DNA of 64,000 nt from an uncultured Clostridia bacterium (GCA_945873695.1 CAMCDX010000001.1:1-64000); one strand, 5' to 3'; positions 1 to 8,890 are shown, counted from the first letter of the stretch. Made by a program: numbers and translations. Notes: a model not told the origin generated them from the letters alone.

Positions 1-138
1 CTTGCGAGCGTCACGGCAGGCCTTGCAGCGCTGGGGCTCGTTCTGGAAGCCGCGCTCCGCGTAGAACTCCTGCTCACCGGCGGTGAACACGAATTCCTGA
101 CCGCACTCTTTGCACACTAAAGTCTTGTCTTCGTACAT
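1..138 (-). CDS. Small zinc-ribbon protein (partial, C-terminus beyond left edge)
   Basis: Only the first 46 codons are in the window; the gene runs off the left end. The ATG at 136-138 (complement) follows a GAGAGGG ribosome binding site. Two CxxC pairs are visible, C9-C12 and C38-C41, the spacing of a treble-clef/zinc-ribbon fold like the small zf-trcl proteins common in Clostridia. It lies 38 bp downstream of sigH in the same direction and may be co-transcribed. Function unknown; metal binding is inferred from the cysteines. Confidence 0.7.
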   Translation of the reverse strand, partial: MYEDKTLVCKECGQEFVFTAGEQEFYAERGFQNEPQRCKACRDARK

Positions 139-176
139 GATTTTACCCTCTCTTTGAAAAGAAAAATATATTGCGT

Positions 177-794
177 TCAGCGTTTGCTGAGTTCGCCGGA
201 AAGTAACTGCTGCGCGACCTTGCGCCGGATGCGCTGCACAGCGTTGTCCACGGACTTTGGGGGCTTGCCTACCGTCTCGGCAATTTCCCTGCATGAAAGA
301 CCGTCTAAATAGTACCCCAAAATCTTCGCTTCAAATTCGGACAACTGTTTCCGGACACCGGATAAGAGGGCCGCTGTGTGCTCCCTGTCGATCAGGAACT
401 CCTCAGGGTTGCGCTGGGCCAGATTATTCGTGCCAGAGGTGTAGGAATTGCTGTCAAAGAATGGCGTATCCAAAGGGACCGACTGATTAAGGGGGGCGTG
501 CTTATCCCGCGCCGCGGCGCGGAGGACGGAATACAGCCGGTTTCGTATGCAGATCTCCGCGAAAGTCCGAAAAGACGCCTCCTTGGCGCTGTCATATTCC
601 CGGACCGCGTGGATGAGGCCCACCATGCCTTCCTGGGTCAGGTCCTCACTGTCGCCCCCCGCCAGAAAGAAGGGACGGGCGCAGGTGCGGACCATCCGGT
701 TATACCGGGTGACCAGGACCTCCTCCGCCTGCCGGACGCCGCCGGCGGCCAAGGCGCAGAGCGCTTCATCGCTCTGGGTATCCAGGTCGGTCAT
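177..794 (-). CDS. sigH: RNA polymerase sporulation sigma factor SigH (Spo0H family)
   Basis: Sigma-70 family factor of about 205 aa. Region 2 is seen as DLTQEGMVGLIHAVREYD followed by SFRTFAEICIRNRLYS; region 4 near the C-terminus holds the helix-turn-helix LSCREIAETVGK with KSVDNAVQRIRRK. Length and both motifs match SigH, which drives early stationary-phase and sporulation-onset genes. The frame is open up to an ATG at 818, but that codon sits 6 bp from a strong -10 box, so the next Met at 794 is preferred; a leaderless start at 818 is possible. It follows glmM on the same strand but has its own promoter. Confidence 0.93.
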   Translation of the reverse strand: MTDLDTQSDEALCALAAGGVRQAEEVLVTRYNRMVRTCARPFFLAGGDSEDLTQEGMVGLIHAVREYDSAKEASFRTFAEICIRNRLYSVLRAAARDKHAPLNQSVPLDTPFFDSNSYTSGTNNLAQRNPEEFLIDREHTAALLSGVRKQLSEFEAKILGYYLDGLSCREIAETVGKPPKSVDNAVQRIRRKVAQQLLSGELSKR

Positions 795-823
795 CGTGTG
801 CTCATAGGAATTGTACATAGGCT

Positions 824-853
824 ATTATACCTGTCTTGTCTGTGAAATGTCAA
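824..853 (-). promoter_or_regulatory. SigA-type promoter of sigH
   Basis: On the minus strand TTGACA (848-853), an 18-bp spacer and TATAAT (824-829), a consensus vegetative promoter directly ahead of sigH. Confidence 0.8.
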
Positions 854-883
854 GCAAATTATCAAAAATTCCTTCGGTCTGGC

Positions 884-2239
884 TTAAAATTTTAGTGATT
901 TTATAAAATTCACCAGCCGTTGGGCCACGTCGGAAGCGGTCTCGGTGGTCTTGGCCTCCACCATGACCCGGATCAGGGCCTCGGTCCCGGAGGCACGGAC
1001 CAGAACCCGGCCGGCGCCCGCCAGGGCGTCCTCCTCCCTCTTCACGGCCTCCGCCAGCTCCGGCGAGGCCATGATTTTCTCCTTCACGCCGCCGCTGTGG
1101 GGCACCTCCACGTTGATGAGGACCTGGGGATAGGAGGCGCAGACGGAGGCCAGCTCGCTGGCCTTCTTCCCGGACCGGGCCAGCACCTGGAGGAACTGGA
1201 GGGCCGTCACCTCGCCGTCGCCGGTGGTCTCCAGGGCGGTGAAGATGGTGTGGCCGGACTGTTCACCGCCGATGCGGTAATCGTGGCGGAGCATCTCCTC
1301 CAGCACATTCCGGTCGCCCACGGCGGTGCACACCAGGTCGATGCCGTTGTTGCGGCAGAACTCGTGGAGGCCCAGATTGCTCATGACCGTGGCCACGATG
1401 GTGTTGCCGTTCAGCTCACCCCGGCGCTTCATATCCGTGGCGCAGACGGCCATCACCTTGTCGCCGTCGATGGTGTTTCCCGTCTCGTCCACCAGCAGGC
1501 ACCGGTCCGCGTCGCCGTCAAAGGCCACACCGATATCGTAGCCGCCCCGTACCACCGCGTCCGCCAGACTTTCCAGATGGGTGGAACCGCAGCGGTTATT
1601 GATGTTGACGCCGTCGGGGTCCTTGTGGATGAAGTCGGTATGGGCCTTGAACCGGCCGAACAGCTCCGGCGCGGTGGCGCTGGCGGCGCCGTTGGCGCAG
1701 TCCACCAGAATGTGGAGCCCCGCCAGGTCGCTCTCGATGGTGGAGGCCACGAAGTCAATATAGTCCCGCTTCAGCTGGCGCATGCCGTGGTGGCGGCAGC
1801 CGATCTCCCCCCGGGTGCGGAGCTTCATAGGGGTGTCAGAGAGGATCTTCTCCTCGATGCGCTCCTCCACCTCGTCGCTGAGCTTGTAGCCCTGGCCGCT
1901 GAAGACCTTGATGCCGTTGTGCTCGTAGGGGTTGTGGCTGGCGGAGAGGACGATGCCCGCGTCCGCCTTCTCCTGGCGGCTGAGATACGCCACGGCGGGG
2001 GTCGGGATGGTGCCCACCGGCTTCACATCGCCGCCCACGGAGCAGATGCCCGCCATGATGGCGGACTCCAGCATGTCGGAGGAAATGCGGGTGTCCTTGC
2101 CGATGACCACGGTGGGACGGCTTCCCTTCTCCTCCATCAGCACGGTGGCCACGGCCTGGCCCACGCGGAAGGCCATATCGGCGGTGAGGTTTTCGCCGAC
2201 GACGCCGCGAATGCCGTCGGTACCGAACAATTTACCCAT
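884..2239 (-). CDS. glmM: Phosphoglucosamine mutase GlmM
   Basis: 451 aa, the usual length. Converts glucosamine-6-phosphate to glucosamine-1-phosphate for UDP-GlcNAc and peptidoglycan synthesis. The phosphoserine loop reads GIVLSASHNPYEHNG with Ser101 as the phosphorylated residue; the metal-binding loop AFDGDADRC and the sugar-binding GEQSGH are present; RVLVRASGTEALIRVMVE is the C-terminal phosphate-binding segment. It sits 60 bp downstream of ruvB on the same strand. Confidence 0.97.
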   Translation of the reverse strand: MGKLFGTDGIRGVVGENLTADMAFRVGQAVATVLMEEKGSRPTVVIGKDTRISSDMLESAIMAGICSVGGDVKPVGTIPTPAVAYLSRQEKADAGIVLSASHNPYEHNGIKVFSGQGYKLSDEVEERIEEKILSDTPMKLRTRGEIGCRHHGMRQLKRDYIDFVASTIESDLAGLHILVDCANGAASATAPELFGRFKAHTDFIHKDPDGVNINNRCGSTHLESLADAVVRGGYDIGVAFDGDADRCLLVDETGNTIDGDKVMAVCATDMKRRGELNGNTIVATVMSNLGLHEFCRNNGIDLVCTAVGDRNVLEEMLRHDYRIGGEQSGHTIFTALETTGDGEVTALQFLQVLARSGKKASELASVCASYPQVLINVEVPHSGGVKEKIMASPELAEAVKREEDALAGAGRVLVRASGTEALIRVMVEAKTTETASDVAQRLVNFIKSLKF

Positions 2240-2299
2240 AGTACTGGTTCCCTTCTTGATTGTTGATTCAACGCGCCGTGAAAGGGCGCTGGCGGTAAT

Positions 2300-3361
2300 T
2301 TAAAGTGTCAGCTGCTCCATGGCGTTCTCCGGCATGGCGCCGCCGGGGATGGCCCGGTGGAGATGCTGGTAGGCCTTCTGGGTGACGCACCGGCCCCGGG
2401 GCGTCCGGGTCAGGAAGCCCAGCTGCATCAGGTAGGGCTCGTAGACGTCCTCCAGAGTCACCGCTTCCTCGCCGATGGTGGCCGCCAGGGTTTCCAGGCC
2501 CACGGGACCGCCGTTGTAGTTGTCGATGATGGCTCCCAGCATCCGCAGGTCCACCGGGTCCAGCCCTAAGTAGTCGATCTCCAGGGCGCACAACGCCTGG
2601 TCCGCCACCTCTTTCGTGATAACGCCGTCGGCCTTCACCTGGGCGAAGTCCCGGACACGGCGCAGCATCCGGTTGGCGATTCTCGGCGTGCCCCGGCTGC
2701 GGCGGGCGATCTCGTAGGCGCCCTCTGGGACGATGTCCACGTTCAGGATGCCGGCGCTTCTCGTCACGATCTTCGCCAGCTCCTCCGGGGTGTAGAGCTC
2801 CAGCCGCAGGGTGACACCGAAGCGGTCCCGGAGGGGTGCGGACAGCTGGCCCGCCCGGGTGGTGGCGCCGATGAGGGTGAATTTGGGCAGGTCCAGCCGG
2901 ATGGAGTTGGCGCTGGGGCCCTTGCCCACGATGATGTCCAGGGCGTAGTCCTCCATGGCGGGATACAAAATCTCCTCCACGGAGCGGTTCAGCCGGTGGA
3001 TCTCATCCACGAACAGGATGTCCCCCTCGTTCAGGTTGGTCAGCAGCGCCGCCAGGTCGCCGGGCTTCTCAATGGCGGGGCCGGAGGTGATGCGGATGCC
3101 CGCCCCCATCTCCTGGGCGATGATGCCCGCCAGGGTGGTTTTGCCCAGGCCCGGAGGGCCGTGGAGCAGCACGTGGTCCAGGGCTTCCTCCCGCTTGCGG
3201 GCGGCCTGGATGAAGATGGCCAGGTTGTCCTTGGCCTTTTCCTGGCCGATGTACTCCGTCAGGGTCTTGGGCCGCAAAGAGCTCTCCTGGGCGTCCTCCG
3301 CCAGGAAGGTCTTGGCCACAATGGGCTCCTCATAAATATCGTTTCCAAAGTCGATGCTCAA
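2300..3361 (-). CDS. ruvB: Holliday junction branch-migration helicase RuvB
   Basis: 353 aa AAA+ ATPase. Walker [10 protein letters not shown], Walker B LFVDEIHR, sensor GATTRAG and arginine-finger region PLRDRFGV are all visible, followed by the winged-helix domain ending in FLTRTPRGR. It powers branch migration with RuvA. The start is TTG (3359-3361 complement), the codon that gives the family N-terminus M-S-I-D-F. Part of ruvC-ruvA-ruvB. Confidence 0.97.
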   Translation of the reverse strand: MSIDFGNDIYEEPIVAKTFLAEDAQESSLRPKTLTEYIGQEKAKDNLAIFIQAARKREEALDHVLLHGPPGLGKTTLAGIIAQEMGAGIRITSGPAIEKPGDLAALLTNLNEGDILFVDEIHRLNRSVEEILYPAMEDYALDIIVGKGPSANSIRLDLPKFTLIGATTRAGQLSAPLRDRFGVTLRLELYTPEELAKIVTRSAGILNVDIVPEGAYEIARRSRGTPRIANRMLRRVRDFAQVKADGVITKEVADQALCALEIDYLGLDPVDLRMLGAIIDNYNGGPVGLETLAATIGEEAVTLEDVYEPYLMQLGFLTRTPRGRCVTQKAYQHLHRAIPGGAMPENAMEQLTL

Positions 3362-3403
3362 AATGTCACTTCCCTTTTGGGGTGTATTCGGCCGGCGGCG
3401 TTG

Positions 3404-4009
3404 TTACTTCACCATTTTCTTCAAGCTCTGGCGGATGATCTCCTCCAGGGGCAGGGTCTCCACGTCCACGCCCTTGAGGGCCATCTGGACCTCCTGGCTG
3501 GAGTAGCCCAGCACCGCCAGAGCCTGGGCAGCTTCTGTTGCCTTGCTGGCGAACAGCGGCGCCGCCGGGACGCCCTTGCCGCCGGAGAAGTCCAGTCCTC
3601 CCGCGGTTTCCCGGGCCATTTTGTCCTTCAGCTCCAGAATGATGCGCTGGGCGATCTTCTTGCCGATGCCCGGCGCCGCCGTCAGGGCCTTGGCGTCCTC
3701 CGTGACCACGGCCATGGCCAGGGCCTCCGGGGTGGCGGCGGACAGAATGGCCAGAGCCGCCTTGGGTCCCACGCCGCTGACGCCAATCAGCATCCGAAAG
3801 CTGTTCAGCTCGTTTTGAGTAGCAAAGCCGTATAGCTCGAAGATGCCCTCCCCTACGTTCAGATGGGTATACAACTTCCCCCGCTGGCCCTTTTTCAGGG
3901 CCGCCAGGGTGTTGTTGGTGGTTTTGCAGGCGTAGCCCACCCCGCCGCAGTCGATGACCGCCAGACCGGGTAAAATCTCCGCCACGGTGCCGTCCAGATA
4001 GTAAAACAT
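3404..4009 (-). CDS. ruvA: Holliday junction DNA-binding protein RuvA
   Basis: 201 aa. N-terminal OB-fold starting M-F-Y-Y-L-D-G, two helix-hairpin-helix segments (around FRMLIGVSGVGPKAALAIL and AAPGIGKKIAQRIILELKDK), and a C-terminal RuvB-contacting domain with AQALAVLGYSSQEV. It forms the tetramer that holds four-way junctions. It lies 10 bp after ruvC and 42 bp before ruvB on the same strand. Confidence 0.97.
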   Translation of the reverse strand: MFYYLDGTVAEILPGLAVIDCGGVGYACKTTNNTLAALKKGQRGKLYTHLNVGEGIFELYGFATQNELNSFRMLIGVSGVGPKAALAILSAATPEALAMAVVTEDAKALTAAPGIGKKIAQRIILELKDKMARETAGGLDFSGGKGVPAAPLFASKATEAAQALAVLGYSSQEVQMALKGVDVETLPLEEIIRQSLKKMVK

Positions 4010-4019
4010 CTCTTTCTCC

Positions 4020-4529
4020 TTAAACCGTCTCTTTCACGTCTCCCGCCTGGGGCAGCCGTGAAGTAAAACTCCTTGCATGGCACAAGGCCAGCGCCAGCGC
4101 GTCCGCCGCGTCGTCCGGCCGGGGGACGCTTTTCAGCTTTAAAAGCCGCTTCGTCATGTCCATGACCTGACGCTTCTCCGCCTTGCCGTAGCCCGTCACC
4201 GCCAGCTTCACCTGGGAGGGCGTGTACTCGTACAAAGGGATTCCGCACTTCTCGGCGGCGTACAGGATGACGCCCCGGCCATGGGCCACGGCAATGCCGG
4301 TGGTGATGTTGGTGTTGAAGAACAGCTCCTCAATGGAGATGACATCCGGCTTCAGCTGGCCGATCAGGTCCTCCATGTCCGTACCGATCTGATACAGCCG
4401 CCGGCTCAGGGGCAGCCCCGCCGGAGTGGTGATGGCTCCGTAGGTCACCATATGGACTTGTGCCCGCTCCGCCTCCACCAGGCCGAAGCCGATGGTGGCG
4501 AAGCCCGGGTCGATGCCTAAGATGCGCAT
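4020..4529 (-). CDS. ruvC: Holliday junction resolvase RuvC
   Basis: 169 aa. Begins MRILGIDPGFATIGFGLV, where the Asp of GIDPG is the first catalytic acidic residue; ISIEELFF supplies the next, and the C-terminal PDDAADALALALCH the last pair. Cuts Holliday junctions with RuvAB. The ATG at 4529 follows GGAAGGAGAGG; the longer open frame upstream is rejected because it would run through the promoter. First gene of ruvCAB. Confidence 0.97.
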   Translation of the reverse strand: MRILGIDPGFATIGFGLVEAERAQVHMVTYGAITTPAGLPLSRRLYQIGTDMEDLIGQLKPDVISIEELFFNTNITTGIAVAHGRGVILYAAEKCGIPLYEYTPSQVKLAVTGYGKAEKRQVMDMTKRLLKLKSVPRPDDAADALALALCHARSFTSRLPQAGDVKETV

Positions 4530-4560
4530 GGGCCTCTCCTTCCAGCTTACATTCTGTAAT

Positions 4561-4589
4561 AGTATAGCAAATCCGGCGGCGATGCGCAA
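4561..4589 (-). promoter_or_regulatory. Promoter of ruvCAB
   Basis: Minus strand TTGCGC (4584-4589), 17-bp spacer, TATACT (4561-4566); about 32 bp from the ruvC start. Confidence 0.6.
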
Positions 4590-4592
4590 CCA

Positions 4593-4620
4593 GAAAAAAG
4601 AGCGCCCGCCGGGCGCTCTC
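4593..4620 (-). terminator. Rho-independent terminator after the DUF4179 gene
   Basis: Perfect GC-rich stem AGAGCGCCCG / CGGGCGCTCT on the minus strand followed by six T. It ends the ECF sigma/DUF4179 transcript just upstream of the ruvC promoter. Confidence 0.85.
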
Positions 4621-4625
4621 CTCGC

Positions 4626-5993
4626 TTATTTGATGGGAATGGTGATGGGAGTGATCTCGGTGGTGGTACGGGAATAGGTAGGCTGCAGCCAGACCACGTC
4701 CTCCTGATAGTCCGGCAGGGGCAGCATCTCCTCAAAGTACCCACTGCCGTCGGTGGTGGTGCCCCGGCGGTTGGCTTCGTACTGGTTCCCCTCCTCGTCA
4801 TAGAAGGTGGAGTACCAGACCTGGTGGGTGTGATTCTCCTTCCGCTGCTTCACCCGGAAGGTCAGAACCCAGCCGCCGTCTCGCTTTTCGGCGCTTTGGA
4901 AGATGACGCCCTCCGGCAGCCGCTCCGCCGTCCGGTGCGCCAAGTCCACCCGGACCCGCTCCAAGTCCTTGTCCAGCCACTCCGCCCCGGTGACGTGGAG
5001 GGTCAGGTGCTGGCTGTCCGCAAAATAGGGGCTTTCCAGCCGGAAGGAAACATTGGCCGGGGAGTCCGGGTCACCGCTGGCGGAGACGCCGTTGGAGATG
5101 GGCTTGAACCGCTCTCCGTCCTCGTTCTCCAGATAGAACTCCAGCCCCTTCAGCCAGGCGGTATTTGCCGGATCGTCGGACACGTTCACCCGCACGTGGG
5201 TGGGATAGACCTCCACCTCCGTCACCGTCAGGGACTGGCCGTCCAGCGTAAAGGTCTGGTTCACCGGGACGATCTCGCCCTTGGCAGTGAACTGGGGATC
5301 AAACTCCAAGGTAAAGGTGAATTCCGCCAGATAGTCCGGCTTCTCCTCTTCCACCGGCTCCAGCATCTCGTCCTCATAGGATGTGGTGGATGCTTCGGGA
5401 GCCGCCGACCGGTCCGGCTCCACATAGGTGGTGACGCCGAAGGTCATGGTGAAGCTGTCGGGAACATTGCCCTCGCCGTAGTCCAGGGTAACGTTCAGCA
5501 GGGTCCCCGGAGGCTGATTCCAGTCACAGCCAATGGTGGAGCAGACCTGTTCCGGCTCGTAACGGGGCATCTCGGCTGTCAGGTTGTCGTAGCCGTCGGC
5601 GCTCAGGGTGAAGAAGATGTTCAGCTGCTTCTGGTCCACAATGACGTATTCGATGGTGGCGGTAATGCCGTTCACCGTCTGGCTCTGTCCCATAGGCTGG
5701 ACATACTCGTTTTCCACAGCGGCGGACAGGCTGGGGGACCAGGCCACGGCCTTGGCCAGCTCTCGCAGCACCGGGATATTCCCGCAGGCCCTGGCGAAGG
5801 GCACAGACAGGTTCACCAGCAGGACGAAACCGGCGAAGCAGGCCGCCAGCCCGGTGGCGGAGAGGCCGAAAGCACGTCGTTTCCTCCGTGAAGCTCTTTC
5901 CCTTGCCAGTGCTTTTTGCACAGTTCCTTCCAGTTCCACCGGGGTATGCTCCAGCTCTGTCAGCAGAGCCTGGTATTCCTCGTTCCGGGTCAT
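4626..5993 (-). CDS. DUF4179-type membrane protein, probable anti-sigma partner
   Basis: 455 aa. A charged N-terminal cytoplasmic segment of about 40 residues is followed by one membrane segment (around residues 42-64, GLSATGLAACFAGFVLLVNL) and a large extracytoplasmic beta-rich region, the layout of DUF4179 proteins. These are usually encoded right after an ECF sigma factor and act as its regulator. Here the start codon overlaps the stop of the ECF gene by 4 bp (ATGA), so the pair is translationally coupled. The sensed signal cannot be read from sequence. Confidence 0.75.
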   Translation of the reverse strand: MTRNEEYQALLTELEHTPVELEGTVQKALARERASRRKRRAFGLSATGLAACFAGFVLLVNLSVPFARACGNIPVLRELAKAVAWSPSLSAAVENEYVQPMGQSQTVNGITATIEYVIVDQKQLNIFFTLSADGYDNLTAEMPRYEPEQVCSTIGCDWNQPPGTLLNVTLDYGEGNVPDSFTMTFGVTTYVEPDRSAAPEASTTSYEDEMLEPVEEEKPDYLAEFTFTLEFDPQFTAKGEIVPVNQTFTLDGQSLTVTEVEVYPTHVRVNVSDDPANTAWLKGLEFYLENEDGERFKPISNGVSASGDPDSPANVSFRLESPYFADSQHLTLHVTGAEWLDKDLERVRVDLAHRTAERLPEGVIFQSAEKRDGGWVLTFRVKQRKENHTHQVWYSTFYDEEGNQYEANRRGTTTDGSGYFEEMLPLPDYQEDVVWLQPTYSRTTTEITPITIPIK

Positions 5994-6463
5994 GCGTCTC
6001 CCTCCTCTCCCAATTCCAGCCTCAGCAGGGCCAGGGCCTTTCTCTGCCGGGTGGCCACGGTGCCCTGGGGGATCCCCAGGGCCTGGGCGGTCTCCGCTTG
6101 GGTGTACCCGGCGAAGAACCGCAGGATGATGACTGTCCTCAGGTCCTCCGGCAAACGGCGGATGGCCTCCTTCAGCGGCAGCTGGTCATAAGTATCCGGC
6201 CCGGCGGTATCGGGAAGGGCCTCCTCCCCGGCGAACCGCTTCCGGCGGCGGAGCTCCCTGTGGCAGGTATTGATGAGGATGCGGGTGAGCCACGTCTCAA
6301 AAAACTCCGGCTGGCGCAGCTTCCTCAGCGCCCGCAGGGCCTGGTACACCGCCTCGTCCACCGCCTCCAGGGCATCGGCCTCACTGCCCAGGTACAGCCA
6401 GGCGGTGCGGTACAGCCGATCCCGGAGAGCCTCCGTCCGGGCGGCGAATTCCGTTTTGTCCAT
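5990..6463 (-). CDS. ECF-type RNA polymerase sigma factor
   Basis: 157 aa. Sigma region 2 (DRLYRTAWLYLGSEADALEAVDEAVYQAL) and region 4 (LPEDLRTVIILRFFAGYTQAETAQALGIPQGTVATRQRKAL) are both present, with no region 1 or 3, as in extracytoplasmic-function sigma factors. The next gene encodes its likely anti-sigma factor. No clear vegetative promoter is seen upstream, which would fit autoregulation. Confidence 0.9.
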   Translation of the reverse strand: MDKTEFAARTEALRDRLYRTAWLYLGSEADALEAVDEAVYQALRALRKLRQPEFFETWLTRILINTCHRELRRRKRFAGEEALPDTAGPDTYDQLPLKEAIRRLPEDLRTVIILRFFAGYTQAETAQALGIPQGTVATRQRKALALLRLELGEEGDA

Positions 6464-6536
6464 CGGGTCACCCCCTCTTTCTGCCTGTTAGAGTTTCCGG
6501 CATCCGTTTTTGTTTTTGAAAGGGAACACTTTTTTA

Positions 6537-6567
6537 CAAAAAATCAGCACGGCTCTCGCCGTGCTGA
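6537..6567 (-). terminator. Rho-independent terminator after xerD
   Basis: Minus strand stem CAGCACGGC-GAGA-GCCGTGCTG followed by TTTTTTG, directly after the xerD stop. Confidence 0.85.
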
Positions 6568-6572
6568 CCGAT

Positions 6573-7457
6573 TCACGCTCTTGGGTGGGCCTTCTGATAC
6601 ACGTCCTTCAGCTGCCGCTTCACCACATGGGTGTAGATCTGGGTGGAGGAGATATCCGCGTGACCCAGCATCTCCTGGATGGAGCGGAGGTCCGCGCCGT
6701 TTTCCAGCAGGTGGACGGCGAAGGAGTGGCGCAGGGTGTGAGGGGTGATGTCCTTCTCAATGCCCGCCTTCTCCTGGTAGTACTTGATGATCTTCCAGAA
6801 GCCCTGACGGCTCATCCGCTCACCGTTCATGTTGACGAACAGGGCCGTCTCCTCGCTGTCGGCAATGAGCTGGGGGCGGATATCCCGGACATAGTCCTGC
6901 AGCGCCTTGACAGCGGTGTGGTACAGGGGGATGATCCGCTCCTTGCCCTTGCTCTCGCATCGGATGAAGCCGGCGGCCAGGTTCAGATCGTCCAGGTCCA
7001 GGGAGATCAGCTCGCTGACCCGGATGCCGGTGGCGTACAGCAGTTCCAGCATGGCGTGGTCCCGGAAGCCCTTGGCGTCCACGCACTGGGGCTGGTCCAG
7101 AAACAGCTCCACTTCCTTGCTGGTCAAGATCTCCGGGTACTTCCGCTCCGCCTTGGCGGCGGTGATGCCCTTGGCGGGATTGACCTTCACCACGTCCCGG
7201 GAGAGCAGATAGTTATAAAAGGACTTCACCGAGGCCAGGAACCGGGTGACGGAGGCGGCGGACTTGCCGTGGCCCTGCATCCAGGCCATGTAGTCCCGCA
7301 CCATCTCCGGCTTGGCCCGTTTCAGGTCGCAGCCCTGGTGTTCCCGCAGGTAGTCGGAAAACTGGGTCACGTCCCGCAGGTAGGAGCTGATGGTATTCTG
7401 GGAGGCGTGCTTCTCCCCGGCAAGATAGGCGCCGTATTCCGCGATATAGTCGACCAG
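6573..7457 (-). CDS. xerD: Tyrosine site-specific recombinase XerD
   Basis: Tyrosine recombinase acting in chromosome dimer resolution. Catalytic set visible: Arg in ATGIRVSELISL, Lys in SKGKERIIPL, HTLRHSF (His, Arg), LGHADIS (His) and the nucleophile Tyr in STQIYTHV. Typical XerD needs about 294 aa. The first in-frame ATG/GTG is at 7370, which would drop the first N-terminal helix. The frame stays homologous back to a CTG at 7457 (L-V-D-Y-I-A-E-Y), then stops without a standard start. Removing one G from the G8 tract at 7465-7472 would join this frame to a GTG that overlaps the spoIIM stop (GTGA). So the recorded sequence has either a 1-base homopolymer error, a phase-variable tract, or an unusual start. 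Confidence 0.85.
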   Translation of the reverse strand: MVDYIAEYGAYLAGEKHASQNTISSYLRDVTQFSDYLREHQGCDLKRAKPEMVRDYMAWMQGHGKSAASVTRFLASVKSFYNYLLSRDVVKVNPAKGITAAKAERKYPEILTSKEVELFLDQPQCVDAKGFRDHAMLELLYATGIRVSELISLDLDDLNLAAGFIRCESKGKERIIPLYHTAVKALQDYVRDIRPQLIADSEETALFVNMNGERMSRQGFWKIIKYYQEKAGIEKDITPHTLRHSFAVHLLENGADLRSIQEMLGHADISSTQIYTHVVKRQLKDVYQKAHPRA

Positions 7458-7481
7458 GGAAAGTCCCCCCCCTTCTGAAAA

Positions 7482-8102
7482 TCACAAGGTCAAATGCCCC
7501 AGCGCCAGGCGCAGCAACGCCGGCGGCAGAGCCAATTCCACACACACACCCGCCAGCAGCACGGCCCCGCACAAAGCGGCGCGGCGCCACCAGGCCCGGC
7601 CCGCCGGCGGAGGGCGCTGCCCTCTCCCAAAGGACACCGCCGCAAGGCCCGCGGCGAGCCCCCACCCGGGGACCGCCAGCAGGAAATAACATGGCAGCGT
7701 CACCAGACACCGCCAGCCAAGGACCGCCAGCGCCACCAGCAGCCCGTCCGCCCCGAAGGCCGCCGTGAAGCAGCAGACGGAGAAGGACAGGAAAAAGCCA
7801 AAGACCACCGTCAGGCAGGGCAGCAGCACCACCCCCACCGCCGAGAAACCCAGCAGAAACGCCAGCAGCGGATACCGGAAGTACAGCGCCAGCGCCGGAA
7901 GCACCGCGTCAGGGGAAGCCGTCCGCTCCAGCCGGACGTAATCCCGCAGATAAGCGCCCAACTGCTCCCCTACGTCCTCCGGCACCCGGCCCGCCAGGAC
8001 CTGTCCCAAAAAAACGCCGCCGGCGAAGCAGAGCGCCAGCAGCACCAGCCGCGGCAGGGACCCGGTCCCCGGCGCAGTCAGCGCGAACCCCTTCCGTCTC
8101 AT
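7482..8102 (-). CDS. spoIIM: Stage II sporulation protein M (engulfment)
   Basis: 206 aa integral membrane protein with five or so hydrophobic segments, a SpoIIM-family pattern; a hydrophilic extracellular stretch (about residues 40-65, GRVPEDVGEQLGAYLRDYV) follows the first segment. In sporulation SpoIIM anchors SpoIID and SpoIIP for septal peptidoglycan thinning and engulfment. Two ATGs (8108, 8102) compete; 8102 has the better spacing from GAGGTGAGG. A SigE-like promoter lies just upstream. The gene precedes xerD, and its stop region contains the overlapping GTG discussed for xerD. Confidence 0.85.
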   Translation of the reverse strand: MRRKGFALTAPGTGSLPRLVLLALCFAGGVFLGQVLAGRVPEDVGEQLGAYLRDYVRLERTASPDAVLPALALYFRYPLLAFLLGFSAVGVVLLPCLTVVFGFFLSFSVCCFTAAFGADGLLVALAVLGWRCLVTLPCYFLLAVPGWGLAAGLAAVSFGRGQRPPPAGRAWWRRAALCGAVLLAGVCVELALPPALLRLALGHLTL

Positions 8103-8122
8103 CAGCATCCTCACCTCGCCAC

Positions 8123-8151
8123 AGCCTATGCGGCGGTGGGAGAGATTATGA
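8123..8151 (-). promoter_or_regulatory. Candidate SigE promoter of spoIIM
   Basis: Minus strand TCATAAT (8145-8151), exactly 14 bp, CATAGGCT (8123-8130). Compared with the SigE consensus (KMATATT, N14, CATACAMT) it matches 6 of 7 and 6 of 8 positions. A transcript start near 8116 would leave a short leader ending in GAGGTGAGG. Confidence 0.5.
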
Positions 8152-8457
8152 GGAAAGAGGTAACGTAAACCTTGTACTTTTTTAATATAGTGCAAATTTC
8201 CTGATTTTTCAAGGAATTTACCGCAACTTCTCTTTTTTTGTAATTTATGACAAAATCTTATGTAAACCATATTATGTAAACTAATGAAACAAAGTTGCCG
8301 AAGGCCCTCAGCAACTTTTCCAAAAGGCCCACATCTGGTGGCCTTTCGCCGGGCGGCGCCCCACATCTGCCGCCGGGGCCTCCCTCCCCCATCGGCTCCG
8401 GCGGCGGAAGAACGGAGGCGGGAGAACCATGGAGACAGTACAATTTTTTGTGGATTT
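8152..8457. other. Non-coding gap between the TIGR04086-type gene and spoIIM
   Basis: About 300 bp. The left half (8165-8285) is AT-rich and carries a direct repeat of TTATGTAAAC (8262-8281 region); the right half is GC-rich. Long overlapping open frames across 8280-8460 lack coding character. No RNA gene or clear terminator recognised. Confidence 0.4.
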
Positions 8458-8889
8458 TCACGACTGGAGCCGTGCCCCCTTCCGGGGCCGCTTCCGCTTT
8501 CCACGCCGGCCCCTGCCGCCGGTCAGGCCAGCCAGCAGACCACCCGCCAGGGCGCACAGCAGCAGCACGCCGCCCCGGCCAGTCCAGGCCACCCCCTCCC
8601 AGCACAGCAGTCCCACCGCCGCCAGCACGGCGGCGAAGACGGCGGCGCAGGCGCAGGCCGCCGCCATCCGGCCCCAGGGCGATACGGCGGCACACCGCAG
8701 CGCTCCGGCCAGAGACGCGCACAGGCAGGCGGCTCCCAGCAGCGGGAAGGCCCCCGACTCCGGCATCGCCCCCTTCACCAGCAGCAGCGATTCCAGCAGC
8801 GCCCACAGCAGATACAGCCCCAGGGACAGTGCGGCGCCTCCCGTCAAAGCTCCCCAGGGCGACACCGCCCGCCTCTTTCCTTTTTCCAT
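8458..8889 (-). CDS. TIGR04086-like small membrane protein
   Basis: 143 aa with four hydrophobic segments, Ala/Leu/Gly-rich, ending in a very basic tail (GRGRRGKRKRPRKGARLQS). Size, topology and position directly after yajC match the TIGR04086 family of uncharacterised Clostridia membrane proteins. The start follows the yajC terminator by only a few bases, so expression may depend on read-through. Function unknown. Confidence 0.7.
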   Translation of the reverse strand: MEKGKRRAVSPWGALTGGAALSLGLYLLWALLESLLLVKGAMPESGAFPLLGAACLCASLAGALRCAAVSPWGRMAAACACAAVFAAVLAAVGLLCWEGVAWTGRGGVLLLCALAGGLLAGLTGGRGRRGKRKRPRKGARLQS

Positions 8890-8890
8890 A

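Noticed and set aside
8240-8300. Vegetative promoter from the TTTACA repeats ahead of spoIIM
   Set aside because: No pairing of -35 and -10 with acceptable spacing; the SigE-like site nearer the gene fits better.
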